Source: Lineus longissimus (Eukaryota > Nemertea > Pilidiophora > Heteronemertea > Lineidae). From it: 64,000 bases of DNA. This document shows positions 13,701 to 25,669 of the stretch, in pieces. Position 1 is the first letter of the stretch, and every line of letters begins with the position of its first letter. The position numbers and the translations under genes are program-made. The notes under the pieces are model-generated. The model had not been told where the DNA came from. It made no database searches and saw nothing but the letters and a program-made list of their open reading frames with translations. The stretch covers positions 12,958,001 to 13,022,000 of the forward strand of contig NC_088316.1 of assembly GCF_910592395.1 (NCBI RefSeq), given 5' to 3'.

Positions 13701-16700
13701 TTCAGAAGCATTAGCTAGGCTTTAGCGCAAGACTGTACCGGGTCTTTATTGAAATAACACTAATTTTGTTTTGTTTTTTCCTTTTATGTTACCTTAATTT
13801 GTAAATTGTCAGTTTTAACCGATGGTTCTTCCTTCGGCTGTCCAATGCTTCAATCTTGCACTCCGTATCCACTTTGTAGGTAAATCCACTTCATGGAGGT
13901 GGTGAAGTCAGGCACGTCACTCCGGAATTGACTCTATAAATTTTTACATACAGAATTTCATAAATGATACATAAACCATATGGTTAGGTGCAAAATAAGT
14001 TCTTATAACATCAATTATGAGTGTACTTGTATTACATTGCGTACGTGTCCATTCGAGAAGCTTAATTGGCTTGCAGTGTACCTGGGGACAGAAAGAAACG
14101 AGGGGCGTGACATGAGTGACTATCATCAACTGACTTGACTGATGCGACCCGGTCCACACGACTCCAAATGAATCCGAGAGGAAACTGTGATTTATTGATA
14201 TACGTGCTCCTCTTTCGCATATTCGCACAGCTTTTTGTTGATCCGGAACAGATGTAATTTGATTCATCCTAATGTCCAACGATCCCAGTCAAATTGATGG
14301 ATTGGTCTTCTGGCGACTATTCTGTCTGGATGCTAGATCGCACGAGTGGCCCTGATGAAAGCTGGCCGAAGATTAATGGTCAACACCAAAGGAAGATGAC
14401 CAAAAATGACCGTCTTGGTAAAAAAGTAGAGACTCGCCAACCCACTAGGGATTGAATTATGCATCTACCGAACGAAACACTCGGAAAATAAGCTGGTCTT
14501 AGTCGGCGCAATGGGACCTAGCATGCAGCAACTGCAGGCAGTATTATTTTATCAACATCACCCATGTGTCACCCGGTCTTTTTTCTCCCACATAAACTAT
14601 TGAGGGAAGATTAAGTATTCGCTTGACGCAGAAAGCAAATCGAAGTACGCCAATGGTTTTTCTTGTTTGCGGAACGTTCTCTTCAAAAGTATAAATATTT
14701 ACTTAAGAGGAAGAAAACATGACGGGCCGGTGTTATTAGAATGTCAATCTGGGCCACTCCTCCACTGTTTCACACGTCGCCAGGTGGACCTTATCTTCAG
14801 CGTTCGAAAGGCGATCGAGCCACGTCACCGCTGACAGCTGATCTCTACATATCAGCACAGCTTTCGACGACATTAATCATGATCCTGATAGATTATCTAG
14901 TCATGAGCCGACCCATTTCACTGCATTCGACATATCCTCATTACGATGAATACTCATGTTACATTTATACGTCATTTCCCCGCGTGAAAATCTTCTTTCC
15001 AGGGAAGACCTAATGATCACTTACATGTTGTAAACAAAATGGCTAATGCATGATGAGTAGAAACATTTCATCAGAGATGAAGACGTGAGCATTTCGTGAA
15101 TGGGCCGATTTCGATTTCGTGCGAGGTATCCATTCCAGCGGTTCGTATAAAAGAAAATTTGTAATTGAATTTGAATTTGAATTTGAAAATTTGCAATTGC
15201 AAAAAATATACGTAGTGCTAATAAATTTAAACATTGCCGTTGTGTAGACAAATATACAAATATATGTACTATACGATGTTTCATGAGAGATGCATACAAT
15301 GGCTTTGTGCATAACTACATGTTCATTTTCCTGCATGACCCACGCTTGAATACAATCGGCATACCCCTTTACTGCTTTATGCAGATGCCGCGTGATATGC
15401 AGCCACTCCGGAAACCAGAGTGTTATATCCATTATGCTCCTGGCTGTCCATGTTAATTTCACAGGAAATTGACTAAACAACACGATGGGAAATGCAATTG
15501 ACTTGAGATTAATTCGTGTTCTCAGGCGAAATTATCGAAGTTGTCAAAATTGACGAATTTGCATTGTATATCATTGCAGTCATTCAAAATGACGGATTTT
15601 GTTGAAAGATGAGGAAATACCGGGTGGCCATGAAAAAAACGTCCTCAACTTCAATGTTAAATACATATACAGGGATCCGTCCGTATCGGCCCATGCCCGG
15701 ATGGGCGTGGTACATGGGACATCCTTTCGACATGAGAATCAAATGACCAATAGGACCCAAAAAAAATCTTCACACTATTTACATCCTACTTTCTCCTACA
15801 ATAAGCCACTACGAGTGCAAGTCAAATATCCATCTGTGGTAAAATAAATGAATCTGGCAAACGGGTAATTGGTCCATGTTTAGAGTGTCAAGTAAATCTA
15901 ATAGAGAACAATGTTAGATCACCTTCGCTCGACAAACGTTCAATGGCTTCATTAGATACAATGGCCGACGCGTACTCTCAGACCAACATGAGTTTGTCTC
16001 GGATTGCTATGCTTGCAGACGGAAGATTTTGAAGATACCTGTTTCCTACAAGGCTCCGAAGGCAGAATGTGGCTACATTGTACGGTCGTGTGAAGCATGA
16101 TGAAAGAAAGGTTTCCACCCAGCTGGTGGCAATATTCATTGCTGCGGTTACGGCTGTGTACGGGATCTTTTACATGTAGTTTTGGTCATGTGCAAGAGTC
16201 TTCACTGAAACTGTGCCACAAATTCGGTAACAGTAAATTGCTTTGTTTCTGTCGAACACTAGTATGCTAGATTATCGCAGACACACAGAAAGACAATATT
16301 CAAATCAGACATAATGTTCATGAAGAATATTCTCCTCTCGGCCAGTGTAAGCTACCATGTCGTGACGTCATATCACTGTACATCATACATGTACATTGCG
16401 ATAGTGTAGTGTAATCCGACTGAAAATGGCCGCAACAAGAGAACTTTTGGGACAAAATTAAAAAAGTGTATGTCTTTTAAAACAAAATTATGTCAACTAA
16501 AATCTTTTAATATATCATTTTAACAATGTCACAAACTTTCGGGAGACTGGAGGGCGTAAAAGATGTAGAAAAATTAAATAGCCGAGCCATGCAGGGCCAT
16601 TCTTGGGCAATAACGGCCACGGCGATTCAAGCAGGGACGAAACCACGTCAACAAATATAGACTTCTCGTTCCATGCGCAAGGAGGCTGACAGAAAGAGTC

Positions 16701-17812
16701 AACTTCTTCAAAGGCTAATACCTTTCTCTGTGCCTTATCTTGTCAATTGACGGAGCAAATTGTATCTGACACGACTGGTGGCATTCGTTGAGATGTTAAA
16801 GGCGTACGCAGTTCGTAGTGCATCATCGTCGGTAAGGAAAATAGAATTTGGAGTTACATGTATACACAACGTAGTGCAATTATCATGCACGCAGCCGTTT
16901 CTCAGCGTTTCCCCTCATTGTTTGGGGTAGTAAAACTAGATTGACACGTTTTTCTGTTTCCCTATTTGAAAAGTCATGGTCTCTTCTGCTGCCAATTGCC
17001 ATGGAATCATTGATGAGGGAAACCAAAGACGTTGCACCAGGACAACTCCTGCGAAGTGTACTGTGTACACGTCTCGCCGATCAAACAAATTGTGTCTCGG
17101 CGGCGGCGGCCAGTCAACCCTTTGCTGAGGCTTTTGAATACCCAATAATGTATGCAACTGGCCGTCCGTGCCGTCTTTTGACGATACTTTCAAATTGGCC
17201 CCAACCTTGCCAGCGGTTGTTTGAAGATATTAAGATAAATGCCGGGGAGATCGCACTCCGGTGCTACAGAGTCAAATTAAGGATCGTGAGTTCCTCCCAA
17301 TGACGCAGGCGAATTACATGGGTTCGTAAACTGGTCGAGGACTTGTTGAAGGAACGTGATAAAGGTACATGTACAAAGGCCGGCTTTAAATTGGGCAGAA
17401 TTCTATTCCGGGAAACTTCCTTCTCGGTGAAAAGAAGAAGAGGTCAGCTATATAGTATTCTTTTAAGGCTAGTTTCGGGGTAAAGCCTTAAAGAAAACAG
17501 ATTCTGACCAACTACATGTACTCTTATTCTTAATCTTACTCTTACTTCATAAGTCAATAGCAATGTATTACCTGTGAAAAATACCAGTCTGTCTTGGCCA
17601 AATCTGCTTTCAGAAATCCGAGATCCGCCTTGATCTTCTGATATACGGTATAATATCAATCTCCATAGTCTGAATGATTAATGCCCAACAGCCAATTTTT
17701 CATGACTGCGTTCGCCGTCAGACGAGTACGGCCCGGTGACTGACCTTACCGATAAACTGTGCACTGCATTTATTTGTTATATGGGTGATTGATATACTCC
17801 ACCCGCGGACTC
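7713..17812. other. Intergenic stretch, no gene recognised
   Basis: About 10 kb without a supportable exon. Open frames here are short, lack recognisable motifs and do not chain across splice sites. Visible content is a TTTA microsatellite at 9491-9514, many TACATGTA-type palindromes (for example near 8044, 9523, 11252, 16386, 17368 and 17513) and simple A/T tracts. Confidence 0.6.
9491..9514. repeat. (TTTA)n microsatellite
   Basis: About six consecutive TTTA units, followed by an A-rich stretch containing an ACATGTAC palindrome. It could be the tail of an unrecognised retroelement read on the minus strand, but no coding remnant supports that. Confidence 0.8.
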
Positions 17813-17965
17813 AAAGGAGTACCACGCTAAATGTGGGCATGCTCTGCGCCGAGAAATCGCCTTACCAACAACTTTATCAGATTAACCCATAAAATGGAAA
17901 AATTCAGCTCGCAGCAAATCTCCCGAAGTCATCAGCTCGACTTTTCTCGTCTTGATTCAATCCCT
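17813..17965 (+). repeat. Dispersed repeat, copy 1 (partner at 32300)
   Basis: This block shares an ordered series of words with 32300-32485: GAGTACCACGCTAAATGTG, GCATGCTCTGCGCCG, GAAATC, TTTATCA, TAAAATG.GGAAAAATTCAG, CTTCCGAAGT-like and CAGCTCGAC. The partner carries extra bases near its start. The two copies are diverged and in the same orientation, 14.5 kb apart. Confidence 0.75.
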
Positions 17966-18164
17966 GTATTTTTTTTATAGATTTTATAAAAGGATTTCCA
18001 CTTCGATTTTTCATACCTGTGTACGTGTTCTGCATTGGCTCGACAAAGGCAGGACCAACGGACGAAAGAAGACTACTCGATAGACATATTAACCCTTCCC
18101 AAGCATTGAAAATCACAACAAAGGAAAGGCTCACTACTGGACATTGCTGGGGAGAATGGCCCAG

Positions 18165-18775
18165 TCAGGCTTTTGTCAAGAAAGGTATTGACATCAAAGA
18201 TTGGTCCAGCAATTTCGTAGATTGCTTCCATCAGACAGGCAATTTTCTCGATATTCTGGACGTTAATCAATGACGAGCCGATCAAAGGAGACAGCGCTGA
18301 CACGCGACATAATCTGGATTTTCTGCACTGTCAGTACCAGCGCTGACCGTCTGTCGTCACTCTGCGCATCCAGAAGGGCAAGGCAAGTAGTTCCGACACC
18401 CTTGATCCCCTCTCCTGCAATATCTTCGGGTTGAGAAACACACGTCATTGTTCTAAATACGGTAATCAGCCTGGTAAAACCACGCCCCTCCCTGCGAGAT
18501 CTCGTGATATTTGAGTGGTCGATTACTCCGGTCATCGTACAGCTATACGATCCAACCTTTTGTCAGGAATTAGCGGAGGCTCACAATGACTTGGGACGAG
18601 GCTGAACGGTAATGAAAGCTTCGTTGATGAGGACGGAAGCACAACAAATGCAAGCCAGCCTTTTGTCACCAAGGTATTGACTTCAGCGGTTGGTCATACA
18701 ATCTTCGAGATCGCTTCCGTCCAACGGGGAATTTTCTCGATTCCCTGACATTGATTAGCACTTTGATATCAAAGC
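18165..18775. repeat. Diverged ~120-bp duplication (18165-18290 and 18650-18775)
   Basis: Both blocks contain CAG(T)C.GGCTTTTGTCA..AAGGTATTGAC, then TTGGTC....CAAT.TTCG, then CGCTTCC.TC..ACGG-like sequence, GAATTTTCTCGAT and a GACGTTAAT/GACATTGAT end. On the minus strand the first block stays open (containing FDVNTFLDKSLTG), while the second is broken by a stop and shifts. It may be a decayed exon duplication, but no family is recognised. Confidence 0.45.
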
Positions 18776-19454
18776 GAATCTATTGGTTTCACCAAGCGCA
18801 ACATCACGTAATTTTAATCGCCCGCACATACAGTTCAGTCTGTGAAACACAAGCCTTTACATGTATATTCCTGGACAGTCCTTTAGTAATCTGCCAAGAA
18901 GGGGCATGATCAAAGCAGCAAACTCGGGTCATATGTAGAAGACCTAATTTCCCGGACCTAAAACGAATCACCCTATACTTGTTCTTCTTGTTCACCAAGC
19001 GTACATATCATGCAATTACACTATTTCCCACCGGATTACTCGCTTGCTATCAACCATGTCAAAGTTTTCAATGAATTTATGAGAGAACCAACTCGAGGTT
19101 ACGTTATTTTATTGGAAAACTTCTGCCTGAGTTCGGATAGAATATCAAATTACCCTCATTAACTCTCTGCAGGTGCTCCTTCCGATATTGGAAATCATTA
19201 GTCTCTGTAAAAATCTGCTGTTGGTAGATTTTAAAATCAGAAAGAAATACCCATCTCCTTTCTAAAAGATACGCCGAGAATCAGCAACACGATAATTCTG
19301 AGAAAAAATGATAAGCGATGCATTACACATGTTATGACATTAAACAAAAAAAAATCGTTCGTGCGCTCTGAATATTAAGCCCGAAAGATTTTTACACTCA
19401 AGTAAACCTTTAAGTGGTGAAACTAAACATTTAGGTACTATATTCTATTACTAC

Positions 19455-19727
19455 ATGTACAGCGTGACCTCCTCCTGGAAACACAAGGTCGCACTAGGTC
19501 AGCCACTTTCAAGACCCTTCAGGTACGGTGACCGCAGCTTTTCAAGGTGCGGCCCGTACCTCTGGCATAAACTTTCACTTGAACTGAGGTCCCAGCCAGA
19601 GACAATGTTCAAAAAACAATTAAAAACTTTGCTTTTTAATCAATTCTTCGGGGAGGTGGCGCTTTGAGCGTGGTGCTACCACGGAAAGGCGCCCTATAAG
19701 TGTAGAATTCATTCATTCATTCATATC
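19455..19727 (+). mobile_element. 3' end of a CR1/L2-like non-LTR retrotransposon (5'-truncated)
   Basis: A 70-codon frame ends at a TGA (19665-19667) and reads RYGDRSFSRCGPYLWHKL followed by LELRSQPETMFKKQLKTLLF. This is the conserved C-terminal tail seen after reverse transcriptase in Jockey/CR1/L2-type elements (family knowledge). A short 3' UTR follows (GGCGCCCTATAAGTG) and the copy ends in ATTC repeats at 19706-19724, the microsatellite-type tail usual for such elements. The catalytic part of the reverse transcriptase is absent, as expected for a 5'-truncated insertion. Confidence 0.85.
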
Positions 19728-21821
19728 AATGTCATCTACAGCTTTTCAATCGACGGAAAAATCGTAAGTTATTCTTCCCCGTTATTAATGGCAAAATTAG
19801 TGACCACGTTCAAGGTATCTTTAAAAAGTGAGATCATGCTATTGACAAGTCATCTTGACAACTAAGACTTTTGCATCTTATGAATATTGGCGTACATGGC
19901 CCCGAACCGTAAGTATGCATGGAATGTACTGAAGATGTAGGATAGATGCAGAAACTGGTATAAAAAACGCCACGGGTTTATATTCTAGATTTAGAGGAAG
20001 GATAGGAAGACCATGAGGGTCATGATGCTGGCAAGTGTACATGACGCTCTTCATCTCGGTCATTCACCTTCTAAGTCGGCAAGGTCTTATTGTTGAGTGA
20101 CTGTCATATTTATTGCTGAGTGAGTATGTTATTGCTGACTGACTGTCCTATTAATATATCGACTTAACTTCATCCCATCGTCACGATTCTGAGAATGTTC
20201 AAAATAAAGGTTTCTGAATGGAGTGCATAGAAATAAGCTGAAAAGGAGCTTTATCTTGTTTCTTGTTTTATGTTTTCAGTAATCACCTGAGCGGGTTCCT
20301 TTTTGGCATATGCCACGGTACCTTAAGCCGGTGTAAAGTAACGGAAGTACGATGTGCTCTCACGCATAACGGCAATTAAACGTTCAGCGAACTCGAGAAC
20401 GAAAGTCTTTGCCGATATCGGATAAAGCGACGTTTCTTCTCGCCATTTGTTTACTTCCAAATGTTCGTGTCAATAATCAGATGTTAGAATCCCTGAGGCG
20501 AGTAGCTGCTAAAACTGGTAAACACCCTCTTCCCATCTAGCTTCACCCCTGCGCTAATGGAATTATCTTTTTATGAAGTTTTATGGTATTGGCGAAAACG
20601 TGCCGGAAAGATAGCATGACTCGTCTTAATGTCAAAATATATATTGCGTTATGAGAACAAAGCTTCTCACCTCCTCACTACAAAATAAATATTTATTGTC
20701 GGATGCAAATGCGAAGGATCGCTCTTGAGATATGCAGATATTACATGGAGAAACTTTGTTTTTTAATCGTGAATTTGGTTCATGTTTTGATATTTTGTTG
20801 TGTGATTTGCTTCGACCTTGCCATCAGCTATTGATGTAAAGTACCGGATTACATTCTTCAAAAACACTCATCTTTCTCTTCAGATCCGTACTAACTTGAC
20901 AGTATCATTTCAAAAGTGGTTCTTAATCTCCGGTTACAGAAGATGTTGTGATGGGTTGCACATATTGTATTTACATGTAATTCCTACGACAACATCAACC
21001 GCCGGCTTTGAAGGGGATTTCGCTCCACTAGCGATTACGCCTACGTATACTTCTTAAATTTTCACCGCCAATCGTAACTAGCAATTCGTTGAAGGAATTC
21101 AGCCATCCATCCGTCAATCTTACATCCAACGGCTTTCTTATTCCTTATGTTGAATGAAGATGGGTTAATGGTCGATAAGACCCCGACCCTCCTCATTTCG
21201 TCACGGGAAGGTGATAAACTTGGAATGATTATTGACATGTCAACGACAATGACCTTTGCAACATCATTCCAATCTCACCGAGGTCGTTTTAAAAATTCAA
21301 ACTCAAATTTAGGAGATTTTCGGCAGGATTGCGTTGACGAATAGACAGGTGATTAAGTAGGCAGAAGATTACGCTCAGATTGTAGAAAGCATGGGCAGAA
21401 ACGATGCGTCTCTCGACTGGCGAAGGCGTCTTTCAGAGTGATTCCGGATCTGGTAGGTTTCAGGGATTCAAAGTCAAACGGTACTTTATTGTGTCAAGTC
21501 AATGATTGATCATCGCATTCCCTGAGGCGCGAGTTTGGCAAACACTGCGGACGTGATCATGAATCATATATTGCTATAGTCGTTCCAATTCATCTAGTGG
21601 CTTTGACGCAGCGCCATATGACGGTATCATCCCTGGTGGTTACTTACATGTAGTTCTCCGCGGTTTGAATATGTCATATCATGAATTTACGATATTTCAG
21701 AGCATAAATCATGCAACTTTGGATGGCGGTTTCAGTGTGGCATGCGTACGGAAATCAAAAAGATCGTATCATGCCATCACATGCCTCATTTGTGTTGAAG
21801 GTCATATGTAGTGATAAGTCG
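19728..21821. other. Intergenic stretch, no gene recognised
   Basis: No coherent exon, RNA gene or clear repeat is seen between the retroelement tail and the 95-bp tandem array. Confidence 0.55.
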
Positions 21822-22296
21822 ATTGTCACATTCCCTGCGGTATTACTTGAAAATCACAAAGTGGGCGCTGTTGGGGTAGCCTGGAGTAGGCCCATATTAA
21901 CCCCATTACAGGACGTTTTGTCACATTCCCTGCGGTATTGCTTGAAAACTACCAAGTGGGCGTTGTTGGGGTAGCCTGGGGTAGGCCCATATTACCCACA
22001 TTACAGGGCGTTTTGTCACATTCCCTGCGGTATTGCTTGAAAATTACCAAGTGGGCGTTGTTGGGGTAGCCTGGGATAGGCCCATATTACCCCCATTACA
22101 GGACGTTTTGTCACATTCCCTGCGGTATTGCTTGAAAACTACCAAGTGGGCGTTGTTGGGGTAGCCTGGGGTAGGCCCATATTACCCACATTACAGGGCG
22201 TTTTGTCACATTCCCTGCGGTATTGCTTGAAAATCACAAAGTGGGCGCTATTGGGGTAGCCTGCGGTAGGCCCATATTACCCCCATTACAGGCGGT
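21822..22296. repeat. 95-bp minisatellite, five tandem copies
   Basis: The word GTCACATTCCCTGCGGTATT starts at 21825, 21920, 22015, 22110 and 22205, giving exact 95-bp spacing. Each unit continues with CTTGAAAA..., AAGTGGGCG, TTGGGGTAGCCTG and AGGCCCATATTA. Copies 2 and 4 are alike, and the outer copies 1 and 5 share AATCACAAAGTGGGCGC. Constant spacing with few differences indicates recent expansion or homogenisation. Confidence 0.95.
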
Positions 22297-23890
22297 TTTA
22301 ACCCAATGCCTGTTGACACCATAGGTAAGCTTTTTTATCAGCTTAGTTTTCTTTGAAGCGTCGAGGTAAGGTTGCAAGCGGACAAATTGAAAGGACTATG
22401 AATACAACTTTCCTGATTCACGCCCTGGATTCTGAAATTGAGCAAGCTATCTCATATATGATTGGGAGACGGGGTCTCCACCCCTCATCAGTCCTTTCAT
22501 CAATTTCGAAGTAGACAGAAGGTTTTCAATTTCTCTGTATCGAGAACAGAGCTTCTTACTTCCCCATGTTGCTGTTAGTATCATTTAGATCACGGGAAGT
22601 TGAACAACCGTGCGATGCTTCGCCCAGTTTAGTTTACAACACACAACAATAACTGAACACGGCGAGGACGTCCAAATGCTATGTGACTGCAGATTTGATA
22701 CAAAGGAGCAACCAAGGTCGCATATCCGGATACATGTACATTGTATTTGAAAACTTCTTTGAAGATTTTATTCAGATTTATCTTAGATATAAATATCTGA
22801 AGATTATCTTATCTGGATTTTGAACCAGTTTACAAACAGAAGATTATAATGTCACGTTTCTCTCTAAAACCATGATTTAAAATCAAGGCGCCAGACAGGA
22901 TTTCCGTGAAGCCCAAGCTTCGAGGTTGTCACTACCAGTTTTAATTGAAGTGCTTTTAATCTCCACGTCTTGTCAATCACCATCATAAAACCTTCAATTT
23001 GCACTTTAACGAAACGTGATTTAGCTGACAACAGTTCAACGATACTTTCTGGTGAATGTTCCAATAAAATTAATCGCCTTTACCAGTTTTCTCCGGGAAC
23101 ATATCATGATTACATGAGAAGGAAAAGACGAATATGTCAAAAAAGACAAATATCCGACAAAGACTCGAAATAGCCTGAAGCTGAAATCGGCCGGCCAAAA
23201 GGAAATTGCGACGACAAAACCATGACATTATACTGATGCCGCATCCAGTTGCAATTGGTTGTATTTTTAACACTTCTCAAATAATCTCTTAGATGTATGC
23301 CTGAACCATTATTTCATAGAGAAGATGACAGGCGATGTTGAAAAACTAGGCAACGGATGACGCATACAAATAGTAAAGTACATTGTACATGCATATAAAT
23401 GTACAATCTTGTGGGATGTTACAAAACAACAGACGCGCTTGCATTTAAACACCGTGCTGATATTTTGATGAGATACGTTGGTGTTCTTCAAAAGGGGAGC
23501 AAGATGAAAGACAAATCATTCTGACTACTCATGTCGCGTTTATACAAACTCTAACTCTCTGCAAGTAAAGAGTATTCTAGATTTATACATCACGAAAAGG
23601 GCGCGGCGAAAAATTAGAAGAGAAGACGATTTTGGTCTGTACCACAACCCTAGGCCCCTTATAGAAAGTCTCCGTTTTTTTTAATACAGGTTGGTTCAGG
23701 TCTTGATATGCTGCTTTGTAATGTCCCAATGCTTAGAATTCCTCCATAGTTGTCAGCGAGGTTTAAAGATGCTTCTTAACCTTCGCCTATTATGTAAAAC
23801 AAGAGTAAATGATTGTATCTACTCATGCGGTCGTATAATTTCGCTTGATGGCCATGATTTATCGTTTATTCCGATCCCCGAAGGCGCAAT
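22297..23890. other. Intergenic stretch, no gene recognised
   Basis: Short unconnected frames only. TACATGTACA palindromes occur near 22731 and ACATTGTACATG near 23380. Confidence 0.55.
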
Positions 23891-24272
23891 GAACTGATCA
23901 ACTCCAGATATTTCTGAGCAGTCGATCCATTAACATTTTGGGATTATCCCGGACCTTTAAACCATGAGGTATACGAATTTGATGGGTACCAAGTCAGAAT
24001 TGGCCAAACCAGCTCTTTCAATCAATTCATCGAAGGAAGATTTAAGATGGTTTCAGCAGAGCGCGACCTTCGCCTCACCCGAGATGAACTGAAGAGATTT
24101 CTGAGCAGTTGATCAATTAGGCTGCTGGAGGACTCCCGGACCTTTCAACAATGACTGGAGGCATCAAACAGATTGGTATCAAGTCAGAATTGGCCAAACC
24201 TGCTCTTTCAATAAATTCGTTGGAGCAAGATTCAGATCGTTTCAACAGTTCACGACCTTTGTCGAACCCCAA
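23891..24272. repeat. ~187-195-bp tandem duplication
   Basis: Two head-to-tail units share ATTTCTGAGCAGT.GATC, then CCCGGACCTTT.AA, AAGTCAGAATTGGCCAAACC, GCTCTTTCAAT.AATTC and GCGACCTTCG/CACGACCTTTG. The key words are offset by 187 bp (23910 versus 24097). A shorter third trace may follow. The units contain stops and show no conserved frame. Confidence 0.8.
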
Positions 24273-24790
24273 GTGATTCCTATGAAAAGATTAGCTCTTA
24301 ACGGGTTTGAGCAATTGGCGATTCCCTTGGTGTGCATTATAAACTGTGGATATTTCTCTTAATTGCTGATATTCAGTTAAAGTCAAGGAGTCTTCTCCGT
24401 TTCCTTCCCAAAGGCGTCCTTAATCATGATGAAAATTTGTTCAGTACACTACAGTTCCTCTAACCCACGACATCTTGGAAAAGGACACAGAACACAAACT
24501 ACCAGGCCACCACGCACCCATAAATTCAGTGGCGACGGGATTAGAAAATACGGTGCCGTACATCATGCCTGGCCAACGTTATTGGTCTTCGGCTCAAGGC
24601 AATTTCAGTGAGCAGCACAAATGAATCGAACTGTGGCAAACAATGATTTATGTTCTCTCGTATTTAGTGAGGTCAAACATGTACTGAAGGTATCAATCTA
24701 TCACACCAGTTGGGAGTAAATTGCCTGATAAACTCACTGATAGCAAATGGCCACAACATTATCTTTACATCCTCATTCTGGAGAACCGGC

Positions 24791-25333
24791 AACATATTTC
24801 CCGAGGGCATTCCCCGGTTCGGGTCATTTCGAGCCAAGGTAGGATTTCCTGGAAATGTTATCCCTAATCCCGACGTCATCTTGCTAACTCAAACTGAGAA
24901 ATTGCTAAAATATCGCTCGAAATCACAATTAGATGACCGACAAATACATCTATTTTGCGATCCCATTAAAACGTTTGCAAAGAAACGAGATTTAAGAACT
25001 GTATAGTCATTCAAACGCGAGAAAAAAGAGGCAGAACAAAAAGTTTTGAGTTCAGCCGTAACTTGGCTCAGGATCATCACTACGATGGTTTACAATAAAT
25101 AGCTGCTTCAAATCTGCGAAACGCTTGATTTCACAGCTCTTCGTTATCGGATGATCTCCAAATGTTAGTACACTGTCTTGTACTTTTGAATCATCCAATT
25201 TTTTTATGCAAAATGTTATCATTTTATGTTTAAACATGTAGGTTAGCAAGATGTCCTCGGCAATACGGATGACAATTTCCGATATTCTTACCTCGAATCG
25301 AGGCAAACCGAGAAATTCCCTCGGGAAATGTGG
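24791..25333. repeat. Dispersed repeat in inverted orientation (arms 24791-24898 and 25242-25333)
   Basis: The left arm runs from AACATATTTCCCGAGGGCAT to GTCATCTTGCTAAC. The reverse complement of the right arm runs from CACATTTCCCGAGGGAATT to GGACATCTTGCTAAC. The arms are only moderately similar and are separated by about 340 bp of unrelated sequence. A third related copy lies at 32886-32980 (+). This could be a decayed inverted-repeat element. Confidence 0.55.
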
Positions 25334-25656
25334 TGCACATTCTCCACGTGATCCTATGCGTACAAAGAAATAAGCTAATCAGCAAATTCTGCTTAAACAG
25401 GTAATTTATTAGCTCATTGTGTGGTGCTAACGGTTCCCATTTTATTTGATGACTGTTATAAATAGCGGAAGCAACGTCGTGAGGCTTGTGGCTAATATTT
25501 GATTTTGAATAATGTTTATGTGTCCTCTGAGAACGGTGCTGATTTTCATATCGTTTTTGTGACTGTGTTCTGTCTAGTACATATGATTTCATTTTTGTTC
25601 CCAATATTTCATTTTTTCCATACATTAGACAGTTGGAGAGACCATGACTTTTAAAT

Positions 25657-25669
25657 GGGGGGGGGGGGG
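25657..25669. repeat. Poly-G tract (13 G)
   Basis: Uninterrupted mononucleotide run in a spacer. A similar 12-G run lies at 26245-26256. Run lengths at such sites are unreliable in sequencing. Confidence 0.9.

Noticed and set aside
16941-17303. 120-codon frame on + as a possible gene
   Set aside because: No domain, no splice partner, and ordinary composition for a chance frame in this region.
21822-22296. CRISPR-like regular spacing
   Set aside because: The whole 95-bp unit is repeated with no unique spacers, and the genome is eukaryotic; this is a minisatellite.
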